Source: Flavobacteriales bacterium (GTDB lineage Bacteria; Bacteroidota; Bacteroidia; Flavobacteriales; BACL11). From it: a stretch of 24,838 nt of DNA. Every line of letters begins with the position of its first letter. Position 1 is the first letter of the stretch. Below are positions 14,225 through 22,137 of the stretch, one piece after another. The notes beneath the pieces are model-generated. The model worked only from the letters and a program-made list of their open reading frames with translations. It had not been told where the DNA came from and did not search any database. Position numbers and translations under genes: made by a program. The stretch covers positions 1-24,838 of the forward strand of contig PBVH01000017.1 of assembly GCA_002728175.1 (NCBI GenBank), given 5' to 3'.

Positions 14225-15166
14225 TTATAACTTATTAATAATATTATCTAAAGTATCATTATTTGTGTTTAGTTCATTTTCTAGTTCTTCAATTTTTTTT
14301 GATTTAGTTAATTCTTCATATTTTCTTAAACCCAAATCATCTTTTATTCTTTTGTGAAGCCAGAAAATCTCTTGTTTTTGTCTATTTTGATTAAATGTAT
14401 TATTAGATTTTATTTTAATAATATCATTATTAATAATTTTCCAAATTGATTGTATTCCTTCATTATTTATTGAAGAACAATATCCAACATGAATTGGTTT
14501 TTCTCTGTTGATATTTAAAAGATCAACAGTATTTTTATATTGTATAGATGTATTTATAGCTTTATTTTTATTTTCTCCATCCGCTTTATTCACAAATATT
14601 GCATCTGCAAATTCAATAATACCTCTTTTGATTCCTTGTAGTTCATCTCCAGCACCAGAAATCATTAATAGAAGAGTAAAATCAACTAAGTTATTAATGC
14701 TAATTTCACTTTGTCCAACGCCAACAGTTTCAATTATTATAATGTCATAACCTGCTGCTTCACATAGTGTTATAGTTTCTCTTGTTTTGTTAGCAACACC
14801 TCCCAAGAAGCCACTGCTTGGTGTTGGTCTAATAAATGCATTTTGATCTGCTGATAGCTTTTCCATTCTACTTTTATCACCAAGAATACTTCCTCTTGTT
14901 TTTTCACTAGATGGATCAATGGCTAATACCGCAACTTTATGTTCTTTTGAGGTTAAATATTTTCCAAAAGAATCAATGAATGTGCTTTTTCCAACTCCTG
15001 GTATACCAGTAACCCCAATTCTTATAGAACTAAATTTTTCATTTTTACATTTTAATATGAGTTTTCTTGCGTTAACTTGATTATCCGTATTAGTACTTTC
15101 TATTAAGGTTATTGCTTTTGATAATGCGAGTTTACATCCTTTTTTTAAATCATTAAATAAATTCAT
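14225..15166 (-). CDS. meaB: MeaB/ArgK-type GTPase, methylmalonyl-CoA mutase chaperone
   Basis: This is a 313-residue G3E-family P-loop GTPase. It carries a Walker A motif GIPGVGKST (54-62), the family segment AIDPSSEKTRGSILGDKSRM, the SSGFLGGVANKTRET region, the ETVGVGQSE motif (switch and Walker B), and NKADGEN as the guanine-specificity motif. MeaB protects and helps load the B12 cofactor of methylmalonyl-CoA mutase, or of related acyl-CoA mutases. No mutase gene is present in this window, so the partner must be elsewhere. It is the last gene of the minus-strand operon, and its ATG directly follows the stop of ridA with no gap. The call to the MeaB family is secure; its exact mutase partner is inferred. 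Confidence 0.9.
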   Translation of the reverse strand: MNLFNDLKKGCKLALSKAITLIESTNTDNQVNARKLILKCKNEKFSSIRIGVTGIPGVGKSTFIDSFGKYLTSKEHKVAVLAIDPSSEKTRGSILGDKSRMEKLSADQNAFIRPTPSSGFLGGVANKTRETITLCEAAGYDIIIIETVGVGQSEISINNLVDFTLLLMISGAGDELQGIKRGIIEFADAIFVNKADGENKNKAINTSIQYKNTVDLLNINREKPIHVGYCSSINNEGIQSIWKIINNDIIKIKSNNTFNQNRQKQEIFWLHKRIKDDLGLRKYEELTKSKKIEELENELNTNNDTLDNIINKL

Positions 15167-15547
15167 TTATTTAACAGCTATTGTTGATATTTCTACATTA
15201 ACGTTTTTTGGTAATTTAGATACCTCAACTGCTTCTCTGGCAGGAGGATCACTTTTAAAGTATTTACTGTATACTTTATTTACTTCATTATAATCATCCA
15301 TGTTTTTCAAAAATATTGTGCACTTAACTATATTATCAAAATTCATTTTAGCAGACCTTAATATTTCAAATATATTTTTCATAATCATTTCTGTTTCTTC
15401 TTTAATGCTACTATTGATTATTAAATTATTTTTTGGATTTATTGCGATTTGCCCAGAACAATAAAGTGTTTTGTCAACTAAAACTGCCTGACTATATGGA
15501 CCAATAGCTGCGGGTGCATTTTTAGTATTTATAATTATTTTTTTCAT
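15167..15547 (-). CDS. ridA: RidA family enamine/imine deaminase
   Basis: This is a 126-residue protein of the RidA (YjgF/YER057c/UK114) family. Diagnostic segments are AIGPYSQAV (14-22), YCSGQIAINP (29-38) and PPAREAVEVSKLPKN (101-115), in which Arg104 corresponds to the catalytic arginine of active RidA. The enzyme hydrolyses reactive enamines such as 2-aminoacrylate, which PLP enzymes release from serine and which would damage other PLP enzymes. The gene sits in the operon with serine biosynthesis genes and a PLP-homeostasis gene, which fits this role well. It starts six bases after the YggS gene stop codon and its own stop is directly followed by the meaB ATG. Confidence 0.92.
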   Translation of the reverse strand: MKKIIINTKNAPAAIGPYSQAVLVDKTLYCSGQIAINPKNNLIINSSIKEETEMIMKNIFEILRSAKMNFDNIVKCTIFLKNMDDYNEVNKVYSKYFKSDPPAREAVEVSKLPKNVNVEISTIAVK

Positions 15548-15552
15548 GAATT

Positions 15553-16185
15553 TTAATTAAAAATTGAACTTCCAATGCGAACCATATTTGCATTGTTTTT
15601 TATAGCATGTATGAAGTCATTACTCATTCCCATTGATAAAATTTTAATATCATTATTTTTTATTGTTTCAAAAATATTAGATAAAAATGAAAATTCAGAG
15701 TTTATAATAGTTATATCATCAGTATTTGTTGCCATTCCCATTAGGCCAATTATTTTAATATTGGTGAATTTTTTACTATCAGCAACAAATTCATTTATTT
15801 CATTTTTATCAACCCCAAACTTATTAGATTCTTTTGCAATTTTAACTTGAACTAAACATTTTATAACTTTATTTATTTTAAAAGCTCTTTTATTAATTTC
15901 TTCAAGTAGTTTAATTGAATCAATGGAATGAATTAAATCGACATATTTAATAATATATTTAACCTTGTTTCTTTGTAAATGACCAATCATATGCCATTTA
16001 ATATCGTCAGGCATTGTCTCTGCTTTTTTTGCTAGTTCAATAGCATTATTTTCGCCAAAAATTTTTTGTCCACTACTATATGCTTCATGTATTGAAGAAA
16101 TAGATTGTTTTTTTGAAACAGCTACCAAGGTTACATTCTTTGGCATCAATTTTTGTAATCTATTGATATTTTCACTTATACTCAT
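15553..16185 (-). CDS. YggS/PLPBP family pyridoxal-phosphate homeostasis protein
   Basis: This is a 210-residue PLP-binding protein with an alanine-racemase-like barrel. It has the PLP lysine in LVAVSKK (20-26, probably Lys25), FGENNAIELAKKAE, WHMIGHLQRNK, the segment VKIAKESNKFGV, and the C-terminal LSMGMSNDFIHAI and VRIGSSIF, which bind the phosphate. Family members have no known catalytic activity but control free PLP levels and amino-acid pools. The length of 210 is slightly below the usual 220-235, with short loops. It lies between the DUF1015 gene (one-base gap) and ridA (five-base gap) in the long minus-strand operon. Function by family is secure; its exact partner enzymes are not. Confidence 0.9.
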   Translation of the reverse strand: MSISENINRLQKLMPKNVTLVAVSKKQSISSIHEAYSSGQKIFGENNAIELAKKAETMPDDIKWHMIGHLQRNKVKYIIKYVDLIHSIDSIKLLEEINKRAFKINKVIKCLVQVKIAKESNKFGVDKNEINEFVADSKKFTNIKIIGLMGMATNTDDITIINSEFSFLSNIFETIKNNDIKILSMGMSNDFIHAIKNNANMVRIGSSIFN

Positions 16186-16186
16186 C

Positions 16187-17362
16187 TCAAAACTTATAAA
16201 TTGTTAGACCTGATCTAAGTTTTGGTTCAATATATGTGCTTTTTGGTGGCATATATTTATTATTGTCTGCTACGTTTTTAATTTCGTTAATTGTTATGGG
16301 TTTAAGAAAAAATGCAATATTGTATGATTTATTATTCATTGTATTTTTGACTTTTGAGAAATCAATATTATTAGCATAAAATTCTATCCTATCTGTTTTT
16401 CTCTCATCTTTAATATTTAAAATTGGAAATAGTATATTATTGAATAAGATTGAAACACCGAGTCTACATATTTCATTATCAATATAACTATCTTTCTTTG
16501 GTTGTAATAAGTATTTTTGATTAGATTTAAACATTATTATTTCATTTTGTTTTTTTGGTACATCTAAATTTGTTTTTTTTATATAAAAATTTATTTTAAG
16601 TTTGTTAAATAGTTCAGAATCTTTAATGCTTGTTTTTACTAATCTGTTAAAGCTTGATATACGTAATTGTTCTTCGCTAATTAGCAAAGACATCATATTA
16701 TTATTGTTTTTTAATTTACTAGTTGATGCACATCTATGATGTCCATCAGCAATATATACTTTTTTAATTTTTTCAAATTCTTGCGATATGTTGTTAACTA
16801 TTGTTTTGTTTGAAATTTTCCATAGTTTGTGGAGAACTTTATCTGTTGTTGTGAACTCATATTCTGCTCGACTTTTTTTAATTTTTTTGTATATTTTGTT
16901 AAGATAGTTGTTGTTTTTATGTGCTAAAAGTATTGCGTCAGCTTGAAATCTTGTTTCTTCTAAATATTCCAAAAACATTTTTTCTCTATTATGAATAGTA
17001 TTTTCGTGTTTCTTAATATTATTATTGTTGTAGTCATCTGAACTTACTAGTGCTATTAACCCTACATATGATATTAAATTACAACCTTGTTCATATAAAT
17101 AGAAAGAATTATTTTTATCAGAGATTAAAATATTATTATTACAAAATTCTTGAAATTTTTTTTTAACAAGTTTAAATTTTTTTTTCCCAGAAAGTTTTTT
17201 TTCAAGATTAAAATCTGGATTGATAATTTGCAAAAAAGTATATGGGTTATTACTTATTTTTTCTGCAATAGTTTTATTAGAGTAAGTTAAGTAAGATCTA
17301 GATGCAAATAAATTTGCTTTATCTCTAACTGGTCTAATTGCACTAAAAGGAATAATTTTCAC
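16187..17362 (-). CDS. DUF1015 family protein, next to serA
   Basis: This is a 391-residue cytoplasmic protein of the DUF1015 family. The N-terminal FSAIRPVRDKANLFASR, the region KKHENTIHNREKMF with EETRFQADAILL, and the motif IADGHHRCAST (DGHHR at 206-210) are the clear family features. DUF1015 has no settled biochemical function. DUF1015 genes next to serC and serA are, as far as I know, a recurrent arrangement in Bacteroidota, so a link to serine or phosphoserine is likely. The DGHHR motif recalls the nucleotide-binding GHHR-type motif of the ParB/Srx-fold serine kinases (SerK, SbnI); a similar reaction here is a hypothesis only. It is two bases from serA and one base from the YggS gene. 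The C-terminal third is rich in asparagine and lysine. Family call is secure and function open. Confidence 0.85.
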   Translation of the reverse strand: MKIIPFSAIRPVRDKANLFASRSYLTYSNKTIAEKISNNPYTFLQIINPDFNLEKKLSGKKKFKLVKKKFQEFCNNNILISDKNNSFYLYEQGCNLISYVGLIALVSSDDYNNNNIKKHENTIHNREKMFLEYLEETRFQADAILLAHKNNNYLNKIYKKIKKSRAEYEFTTTDKVLHKLWKISNKTIVNNISQEFEKIKKVYIADGHHRCASTSKLKNNNNMMSLLISEEQLRISSFNRLVKTSIKDSELFNKLKINFYIKKTNLDVPKKQNEIIMFKSNQKYLLQPKKDSYIDNEICRLGVSILFNNILFPILNIKDERKTDRIEFYANNIDFSKVKNTMNNKSYNIAFFLKPITINEIKNVADNNKYMPPKSTYIEPKLRSGLTIYKF

Positions 17363-17364
17363 TT

Positions 17365-18327
17365 TTATTTTTTATTGTAAAATTTTATGATTTTTTCAGC
17401 AAGTTCAGTACCTACTCTTTCTTGCGCTTCTCTGGTAGCTGCACCTATATGAGGTGTTAATGATATGTTTTCTTGCATTAGCAGATGAATTGATGGAGTG
17501 GGTTCGTTTGAGAAAACATCTAGAGCCGCATATGCTAATTTTTTTTTCTCTAAAGAAAACATTAAAATATCTTCGTCTATTAAACCTCCTCTTGAAGTAT
17601 TAATTATTCCAGCGCCTGTTTTCATCAATTTAATTTCTTTCGCAGTAATAACAGGTTTATCATCAATTTTTGGGATATGTAAAGTTATAAAATCAGAACG
17701 TTCAAGAACCGTGTTTATAGGATCTGTTTCTATTGTAAAGGTTTTTTTAGAATCATCAAAAAATTTAAGAGTTATGTTAGCTTCAGATATTGTTTTGTCA
17801 TGAGCTAAAACTTTCATACCTAAAGCTATTGCTATTCTTGCAACTTCCTGTCCAATTCTACCAAAACCAATAATACCTAATGTTTTACCAAAGAGTTCAC
17901 TTCCAGATGAATAACTTTTTTTTAATTTTTTAAAATCTTTTTCACCATTCATTGGCATTTTTCGGTTCGAGTCATATAAAGATCTAACCATTCCAAATAG
18001 GTGTGCAAATACAAGTTCTGCAACAGATAAAGATGATGCTTTAGGTGTATTAATTACTTTTATACCTTTATCAATGGCATATTCAACGTCAATATTGTCC
18101 ATTCCAACTCCACCACGACCAATTAATTTTATATTTGGACATTTATCTATAAGTTCTTTTCTAATTTTAGTTGCACTTCTAACTAAAATTACTTCATAAT
18201 TATTTTTGTTAATTGATTCTGCTAAACTGTCTTGATTTATGTGTTCATTCGTAACATTAAAACCTTTTTCTCTTAACAACTCAATTGCTGATTCTGATAT
18301 TCCATCATTTGCAAGTATATTTATCAT
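17365..18327 (-). CDS. serA: D-3-phosphoglycerate dehydrogenase, short form without ACT domain
   Basis: This is a 320-residue D-2-hydroxyacid dehydrogenase. The NAD-binding motif is GFGRIGQE (154-161) and the catalytic residues are Arg246 (NTSRGG), Glu275 (FSNEP) and His293 (TPHIGAAT). RGGVGMDNID near the N-terminus is typical of phosphoglycerate dehydrogenases. Its place directly after serC supports the SerA role: oxidation of 3-phosphoglycerate to 3-phosphohydroxypyruvate, the first step of serine synthesis. The regulatory ACT domain found in E. coli SerA is absent, so feedback by serine through that domain is not expected. The gap to serC is one base. The third gene of the pathway (serB) is not in the window. 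Confidence 0.92.
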   Translation of the reverse strand: MINILANDGISESAIELLREKGFNVTNEHINQDSLAESINKNNYEVILVRSATKIRKELIDKCPNIKLIGRGGVGMDNIDVEYAIDKGIKVINTPKASSLSVAELVFAHLFGMVRSLYDSNRKMPMNGEKDFKKLKKSYSSGSELFGKTLGIIGFGRIGQEVARIAIALGMKVLAHDKTISEANITLKFFDDSKKTFTIETDPINTVLERSDFITLHIPKIDDKPVITAKEIKLMKTGAGIINTSRGGLIDEDILMFSLEKKKLAYAALDVFSNEPTPSIHLLMQENISLTPHIGAATREAQERVGTELAEKIIKFYNKK

Positions 18328-18328
18328 T

Positions 18329-19390
18329 CTATAAATTTTCTACTTTTTGCATTACGTTTATTAGTGTTTTAATACTCTTTATTGGCATCGCATTATAAAT
18401 TGAAGCTCTATATCCTCCAACAGATCGATGACCCTTTAAACCGCTAATTTTATTTTTTAAACATTCATTTTCAAATATTTTTTCTTTTTCTTTTTCTAGT
18501 ATTGAAAAGGTAACATTCATAATTGATCTATCTTCTGTATTAGCTGTTCCAGTAAATAAGCTGTTTCTGTCTATTTCTTTATAAAGTAAATTTGCTTTTT
18601 CATTATTTATTTTTTCAATATAATCAATTCCACCTTTATTTTTTAGCCACTCAAGTGTTAGCATAGAAACATATATTGAAAATACAGGTGGAGTATTAAA
18701 CATACTTTCTTTATCGATATGTGTTTGATAATTTAACATAGTGGGAATATCTCGACCTGTTTTATTTAAAGTTTCATCTTTAACAATTACCATTGTTGTA
18801 CCTGCAGGTCCCATATTTTTTTGAGCTCCAGCATAAATAATATCAAAATTATTAATATTAATCTTTCTGCTAAAAATATCTGAACTCATATCACATACGA
18901 TTGGGCTTGATATTTTAGGAAATTCTTTTATTTGAGTTCCAAAGATTGTATTGTTTGATGTACAATGAAAGTAATCAATGTTTTCAGGAACTGAATAATT
19001 TTTAGGAATATAATTAAAGTTTTTGTCAGATGAATCTCCAACAACTATTGTATTTCCGAATAGTTTAGCTTCGTTAATAGCTTTCGTAGACCAAGTGCCT
19101 GTATTTAAATAGGCTGCTGAACCGTTTAATTTCATCAAATTAAAAGGAACCATTAAAAATTGTAAACTTGCTCCTCCTTGCAAAAAAAGAACTGAATATC
19201 CTTTAGGTATATTAAGAAGTTCTTTCACTAATGAAATACATTTACTCATTACATTTACGAACGGAGGACTACGATGTGACACTTCTATAAGAGATAGTGA
19301 ATTATCAAAATCTAAGATGGCATCTGAAGCTTTTTTAAATACTTCATCTGGTAAAATACAAGGGCCTGCAGAAAAATTATGTGTTTTCAT
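18329..19390 (-). CDS. serC: Phosphoserine aminotransferase
   Basis: This is a 353-residue PLP enzyme of class V aminotransferases. It begins with HNFSAGPCILPDEV, has QGGASLQF (71-78) for phosphate binding, CDMSSDIFSR, and the PLP lysine in YAGAQKNMGPAG (Lys191). The C-terminal GHRSVGGYRASIYNAMP is the usual signature. The enzyme transfers an amino group from glutamate to 3-phosphohydroxypyruvate, giving phosphoserine, the second step of serine synthesis; it may also serve pyridoxine synthesis. Length matches the family (about 350-360). It begins six bases after efp and is followed by serA after one base, so it belongs to the long minus-strand operon. Confidence 0.95.
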   Translation of the reverse strand: MKTHNFSAGPCILPDEVFKKASDAILDFDNSLSLIEVSHRSPPFVNVMSKCISLVKELLNIPKGYSVLFLQGGASLQFLMVPFNLMKLNGSAAYLNTGTWSTKAINEAKLFGNTIVVGDSSDKNFNYIPKNYSVPENIDYFHCTSNNTIFGTQIKEFPKISSPIVCDMSSDIFSRKININNFDIIYAGAQKNMGPAGTTMVIVKDETLNKTGRDIPTMLNYQTHIDKESMFNTPPVFSIYVSMLTLEWLKNKGGIDYIEKINNEKANLLYKEIDRNSLFTGTANTEDRSIMNVTFSILEKEKEKIFENECLKNKISGLKGHRSVGGYRASIYNAMPIKSIKTLINVMQKVENL

Positions 19391-19396
19391 TATGTT

Positions 19397-19960
19397 TTAT
19401 TTGACTCTTTCTATGTAAGATTTTTTTTCAGTATCTATTTTAATTTTGTTTCCTTCTTCAATAAAAAGAGGAACATTGATTTTAGCTCCAGTTTCAGTTG
19501 TGGCAGGTTTTGTTGCATTTGTTGCAGTATTTCCTTTAACTCCGGGTTCTGTATGGCTAATCTCTAATATTACGTGTAATGGAAGTGAGGCTGAAAGTGG
19601 CATTCCTTCATCAGCATGAAATAAAACATCAATGTTATTACCTTCCTTTAAAAATTCAACATTACTAATAAAATCTTTCTGTAACATTATTTGTTCATAA
19701 TCATCATTATTCATTAAGTGATAATTATTTCCTTCAGAGTATAAAAACTGGTATTTTCTGTTTTCAATTCTTATAATTTCAATTTTAACTCCGGCAGTAA
19801 ATGTATTTTCAAGTAATCTGCCGCTATTTAAATTTCGTAGTTTAGTTCTTACAAATGCAGGGCCTTTTCCTGGCTTAACATGTTGAAAAGATTCAATCTT
19901 CCAAGGCTCTCCATTATGCTGTATACAAAGACCATTTCTAAATTCTGCTGTTGTTGCCAT
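19397..19960 (-). CDS. efp: Translation elongation factor P
   Basis: This is a 187-residue EF-P with the three-domain layout: an N-terminal KOW-like domain (1-65) with PGKGPAFVRTKLRN, where Lys32 is the residue at the tip that enters the ribosome, then two OB domains ending in PLFIEEGNKIKIDTEKKSYIERVK. EF-P rescues ribosomes stalled at polyproline stretches. The kind of modification on Lys32, if any, cannot be told from the window: no epmA/epmB or other modifying gene lies here. It sits between lpxA (four-base gap) and serC (six-base gap). Confidence 0.96.
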   Translation of the reverse strand: MATTAEFRNGLCIQHNGEPWKIESFQHVKPGKGPAFVRTKLRNLNSGRLLENTFTAGVKIEIIRIENRKYQFLYSEGNNYHLMNNDDYEQIMLQKDFISNVEFLKEGNNIDVLFHADEGMPLSASLPLHVILEISHTEPGVKGNTATNATKPATTETGAKINVPLFIEEGNKIKIDTEKKSYIERVK

Positions 19961-19964
19961 AATT

Positions 19965-20747
19965 TTATTTTTGGTTATAACCTTTCATGATACCTCTTCC
20001 AGAGTTTTGTATAAATGATATAATTTCATCTCTTTCTTCAGAGGCAATTATTTCAGTTTCAATATTTAATATTGCCTGAGTGTTATTATAATTATTTTGG
20101 TATAAAATTCTAAAAATATCTTGAATATGTTTGATTTTCTCATCAGTAAAGCCTCTTCTTCTTAAACCAATTGAATTAATTCCAACAAATGATAATGGCT
20201 CTCTTGCAGCTTTTACGTATGGTGGTACATCCTTACGTACTAATGAACCTCCAGAAACCATAGCATGCTTTCCAACACTAACAAATTGGTGTAAAGCAGA
20301 TAAGCCTCCAATTATTGCATGATCTCCAACTTTAACATGACCACCCATTGCAACGCTATTTACGATTATACAATTATTACCAACTTTACAGTCGTGGGCA
20401 ATATGTGCGTAAGCCATAATTAAGCAATTATTTCCAATAGTAGTTTTGCCACTTGCTAAAGTTCCTCTATTAATTGTTGAACATTCTCTAATTGTACAGT
20501 TATCTCCAATAATTGTTAGTGATTTTTCGCCTTGAAATTTTAAATCTTGGGGAATAGCAGAAATTACTGCACCAGGAAATATTCTACAATTTTCTCCAAT
20601 TCTTGCACCTTCCATAATTGTCACATTGGATCCTATCCATGTACCTTTTCCAATAACTACATCTTTTTCAATAGTGACAAAAGGTTCAATCACTACATTT
20701 CTTGCAATTTCTGCATTTGAATCTATATAAGCTAAAGGTTGATGCAT
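19965..20747 (-). CDS. lpxA: Acyl-ACP--UDP-N-acetylglucosamine O-acyltransferase
   Basis: This is a 260-residue left-handed beta-helix acyltransferase that adds the 3-hydroxyacyl chain to UDP-GlcNAc, the first step of lipid A synthesis. Many hexapeptide repeats run from about residue 8 to 185. The catalytic histidine lies in AHIAHDC (His118, with His115 before it), and IPQDLKFQGE is the usual loop near residue 65. I choose the ATG at 20747, giving MHQPLAYIDS, because it lies one base after the lpxC/fabZ stop and matches the family start; a longer frame from 20777 would overlap the previous gene and adds ten residues of no family character. The C-terminal helical domain is complete. The final residues are GRGIMKGYNQK. 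Confidence 0.95.
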   Translation of the reverse strand: MHQPLAYIDSNAEIARNVVIEPFVTIEKDVVIGKGTWIGSNVTIMEGARIGENCRIFPGAVISAIPQDLKFQGEKSLTIIGDNCTIRECSTINRGTLASGKTTIGNNCLIMAYAHIAHDCKVGNNCIIVNSVAMGGHVKVGDHAIIGGLSALHQFVSVGKHAMVSGGSLVRKDVPPYVKAAREPLSFVGINSIGLRRRGFTDEKIKHIQDIFRILYQNNYNNTQAILNIETEIIASEERDEIISFIQNSGRGIMKGYNQK

Positions 20748-20748
20748 T

Positions 20749-22137
20749 TTAAATGTTTTTAGGGGAAATTTGAGCAAGTAAATCAGCTTCTACTACAATT
20801 TGTCCATTAACAAAGCCTTTTCCGTGCATGTGACATAATCCTCTTCTTATAGGAGAAATTAAGTTCAATCGAAATATTAGGTTATCACCAGGAACTACTT
20901 TTTTCTTAAATTTTGCATTATCAATTTTCATAAAAAAAGTTAAAAAGTTTTCTGGATTTTTTTCTTTGCTAAGTATTAATACTCCGCCAGCTTGAGCCAT
21001 TGTTTCTAATTGTAAAACTCCAGGCATAACTGGTTCTTGAGGAAAGTGTCCTTCAAAATAATCTTCTTCCTTTTTTACAAATTTTACTCCTATTATATAG
21101 TCTTCTCCGATTTCTCTGATTTCATCTATGAATAAAAAAGGTTTTCTATGTGGAAGTATTGTTTTAATTTTTTCTTTATCATATAATGGTTTTTTAGAAA
21201 AATCAACAATAGGTGATGTTTTTTTCATTTCTTCATTCATTATTGTACTTAAGTATTTTGCAAAGTTAGTATTATTCTTGTGACCTGGCTTAATAGCTTG
21301 TATTTTACCTTTTATTGCTACTCCAAGCAAAGATAAATCACCAATTACATCAAGTAACTTATGTCTAGCAGGTTCGTTTTCATATCTAAGAGTTAAATTA
21401 TTTAATATGCCCTCATCACTAACTGATAAATTTTCTTTCTTAAATAATTTAGATATTTTTTGTAATTTACTTTTGTTAATATTTTTTTCAGCTATTACAA
21501 TTGCATTTTTAAGATCACCACCTTTTATCAAATCTTTATCAATGAGTGTTTCAAGCTCATTAAAAAAACAAAACGTTCTGGACGAACTTATTTCTGAATC
21601 AAAATCTTTTATTGTATTTAAGTGTGCTTTTTGTTTTTTTAACGCTTTTGAATCAAAATCTATTTCTACCTCTAATTGATATTCATCAGCAGGTGTTGCG
21701 ATTAATTGAGTTCCAGTATCTTTGTCAACTATTGATATTCTTCTTTTTATTTCAAATATTTTTTTTTCTTTATTAAGATCAACAGTACCAATTTTAGAAA
21801 TTAACTCACTATATTTTTTTGAACTTCCATCTAAAATCGGAATTTCAATATTATCAACTTCAATATTTAAATTATCAATTTCTGATCCTGCAATTGCTGC
21901 TAGCAAATGTTCTACCGTCCTAATTTCAGCATTATTTTGTTTTAAATTCGTACTTCTTTCAGTAGAAAAAACATTTTGAACTAAAGCTTTAATTTTTGGT
22001 TTATTTTCAATATCTGATCTAATAAAAACTATTCCATTATCTTCTTTTGCAGGTTTTAATATTACATTAGTTTTGACTCCAGTATGAATTCCAAATCCAG
22101 AAATTTTAGTAATGTTTTTTATAGTTTTTTGTTTCAT
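20749..22137 (-). CDS. lpxC/fabZ: Bifunctional UDP-3-O-acyl-N-acetylglucosamine deacetylase / 3-hydroxyacyl-ACP dehydratase
   Basis: This is a 462-residue fusion protein. Residues 1 to about 305 are LpxC, the zinc deacetylase that commits to lipid A synthesis: zinc ligands are His77 (TVEHLLAA), His259 and Asp263 (RHKLLD), and the catalytic His286 lies in PGHKNN. Residues about 315-462 are FabZ: LPHRKPFLFID (328-338), the catalytic His364 in GHFP and Glu378 in LETMAQAGG. FabZ dehydrates 3-hydroxyacyl-ACP for fatty acid synthesis, so both halves use the 3-hydroxyacyl-ACP pool that LpxA and LpxD draw on. The fusion is well known in Bacteroidota. Its ATG overlaps the lpxD stop by four bases (ATGA), and its stop is one base from lpxA. 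Confidence 0.95.
   Translation of the reverse strand: MKQKTIKNITKISGFGIHTGVKTNVILKPAKEDNGIVFIRSDIENKPKIKALVQNVFSTERSTNLKQNNAEIRTVEHLLAAIAGSEIDNLNIEVDNIEIPILDGSSKKYSELISKIGTVDLNKEKKIFEIKRRISIVDKDTGTQLIATPADEYQLEVEIDFDSKALKKQKAHLNTIKDFDSEISSSRTFCFFNELETLIDKDLIKGGDLKNAIVIAEKNINKSKLQKISKLFKKENLSVSDEGILNNLTLRYENEPARHKLLDVIGDLSLLGVAIKGKIQAIKPGHKNNTNFAKYLSTIMNEEMKKTSPIVDFSKKPLYDKEKIKTILPHRKPFLFIDEIREIGEDYIIGVKFVKKEEDYFEGHFPQEPVMPGVLQLETMAQAGGVLILSKEKNPENFLTFFMKIDNAKFKKKVVPGDNLIFRLNLISPIRRGLCHMHGKGFVNGQIVVEADLLAQISPKNI

Noticed and set aside
14208..14237. Possible bidirectional terminator between the PLC-like gene and meaB
   Set aside because: TAATAA and TTATTA can pair across an imperfect AT-only stem, but in DNA this AT-rich such pairings are common and there is no GC stem.
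20748..20777. Longer start for lpxA at 20777
   Set aside because: It overlaps the end of lpxC/fabZ; the ATG at 20747, one base after that stop, matches the family start and length.
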